DNA of 6,387 bases, taken from Nitrospirota bacterium. GTDB lineage: Bacteria > Nitrospirota > Nitrospiria > Nitrospirales > UBA8639. The stretch lies in the NCBI GenBank assembly GCA_020348185.1, contig CP070743.1, positions 2,205,901-2,212,287 of the forward strand, given 5' to 3'. The first letter of the stretch is position 1. Each line of letters begins with the position of its first letter. Below are positions 5,727 to 6,387 of the stretch, piece after piece. The translations under genes were made by a program, and so were the position numbers. The notes beneath the pieces were generated by a model. The model was given only the letters and a program-made list of their open reading frames with translations, did no database searches and had not been told where the DNA came from.

Positions 5727-6067
5727 ATCTGCTGGAGCGCCACTCTATCAGCAGTTAGCCCTTAACAGCAATGGAGAAAAACTGCCTCACCCGTCCATGG
5801 GTTTCTCTAATAAGATGGTTAGTTGAAAAGTCATGAAAAAATGATCGTTGCTTGACTTGGCATATGTTATCAAGGAGCCGTGGTGGCAGGTCCTTCCTAA
5901 AGAAAAGCCCTGCAGCTCGGCGGCCCCCGCATGAACTCGCTAGGTCTCACTCTCGTTGATGTGTTTCAGTTTCAGGTTCAATGGAAGGTGCCGTGAGGAT
6001 AGTAAGCCCTGAAAAGATGGGCGGCAGTCAATGTCGAAGGGCTGGAGAAGTCAATTCAGAAAAAGCA
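5727..6067. other. Intergenic stretch between divergent genes
   Basis: I see no convincing gene, RNA gene or strong promoter here. The region must contain the promoter of the minus-strand exported protein. A possible but weak minus-strand pair is CATGAC and TATTAG, 17 nt apart, around 5809-5837. The frame that leads into the DUF1353 gene is open from 6013 and has an ATG at 6031, which lacks a ribosome binding site. Confidence 0.4.
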
Positions 6068-6122
6068 AAGAAAAGATGGAGCGGCAACGGGAATGTGACC
6101 CCCCGACCTTCGCCGTGACCAG
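6068..6122 (-). repeat. tRNA-Gly 3'-end-like direct repeat, copy 2 (att-like)
   Basis: This is the second copy of the sequence at 1377-1431, in the same orientation, with 48 of 55 positions identical and no gaps. On the minus strand it keeps the stem strand GGCGA, variable loop AGGTC, T-arm and CCGCTCCA end, but the T-loop begins GTC instead of TTC and the anticodon-loop region is changed. Both copies share the unusual C at the A58 position. Similarity stops at 6122, equivalent to the anticodon loop, and starts at 6068, just past the CCA. The 5' half of a tRNA is absent here too. Confidence 0.68.
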
Positions 6123-6387
6123 GCTTCCTTCACCCAAACTGCAACCGAACCCTACCCGGGACCAGTACGAGACCTTAACCGAATATCGGTTTGTGTGGGG
6201 GACCACGACCTATTGGATCCCGGCATCCTTTCACTATGACGGAGCCAGCGTTCCGCGGGTGGCCTGGATGTTCATGACCACTCCCTCTGCGCCCCGGGTC
6301 ATGGCCGCGGCCTTGGTGCATGACTGGTTGTATCTCACCCATCACGTAGACCGCGAGACGGCCGACACCATCTTTCTGTGGATGCTC
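6076..6387 (+). CDS. DUF1353 family protein, 5' part (runs off the window)
   Basis: The visible 104 residues contain the DUF1353 signature: FHYDGASVPRVAW, then AAALVHDWLYLTH and DRETADTIF. Members are small proteins often carried by phages and mobile DNA, with no well-defined biochemical role; the conserved D, H and D residues suggest a metal-dependent or hydrolase-like site, which is inference. The start is uncertain. ATG at 6076 lies inside the tRNA-like repeat and gives an odd N-terminus (MERQRECDPPTF), GTG at 6115 gives a more natural one (MTRLPSPKLQP), and ATG at 6031 is also in frame. None has a clear Shine-Dalgarno sequence. The native 5' end may have been replaced when the repeat was placed here. 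The 3' end lies beyond 6387. Confidence 0.72.
   Translation, partial: MERQRECDPPTFAVTRLPSPKLQPNPTRDQYETLTEYRFVWGTTTYWIPASFHYDGASVPRVAWMFMTTPSAPRVMAAALVHDWLYLTHHVDRETADTIFLWML

Noticed and set aside
5413..5826. Plus-strand open frame of 137 codons
   Set aside because: Antisense to the exported-protein gene, which has a signal peptide and a good ribosome binding site. No support for the plus-strand frame.

Overview
The window looks like an accessory region of a Gram-negative, free-living bacterium. Its exported proteins are repeat-type (integrin-like propeller, DUF1566/Lcl). A FIMAH-like C-terminal tail and a DUF1353 protein add to a picture I associate with Nitrospirota and similar environmental lineages. 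That taxonomic guess is weak and rests on protein style alone.

Layout from left to right. A near-complete IS481-family insertion sequence fills about 72-1377. It has an intact DDE transposase and two nested repeat copies at each end. Directly against its right end is a 55-bp sequence (1377-1431) that reads, on the minus strand, as the 3' end of a tRNA-Gly from the anticodon loop through CCA. A second, similar copy in the same orientation lies at 6068-6122. The 4.7 kb between the two copies has no recombinase. It holds a gene-poor leader of about 740 bp ending in a strong orphan terminator, then a seven-repeat beta-propeller exported protein. After that come a decayed DUF1566 copy, an intact exported DUF1566 protein and a GC-rich hairpin, and finally a convergent minus-strand gene for an exported protein of unknown family. 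Right of the second repeat, a DUF1353 gene runs off the window, and its possible start codon lies within the repeat.

Interpretation. The three intact genes between the repeats all encode proteins with signal peptides. The plus-strand pair (propeller, DUF1566) is plausibly a surface or binding module. Nothing here identifies a complete new system. The points most worth following are the tRNA-derived direct repeats that bracket the exported-protein module, the two-leader 5' end of the propeller gene, and the DUF1566 paralog pair in which one copy is broken just before its presumed variable C-terminus.
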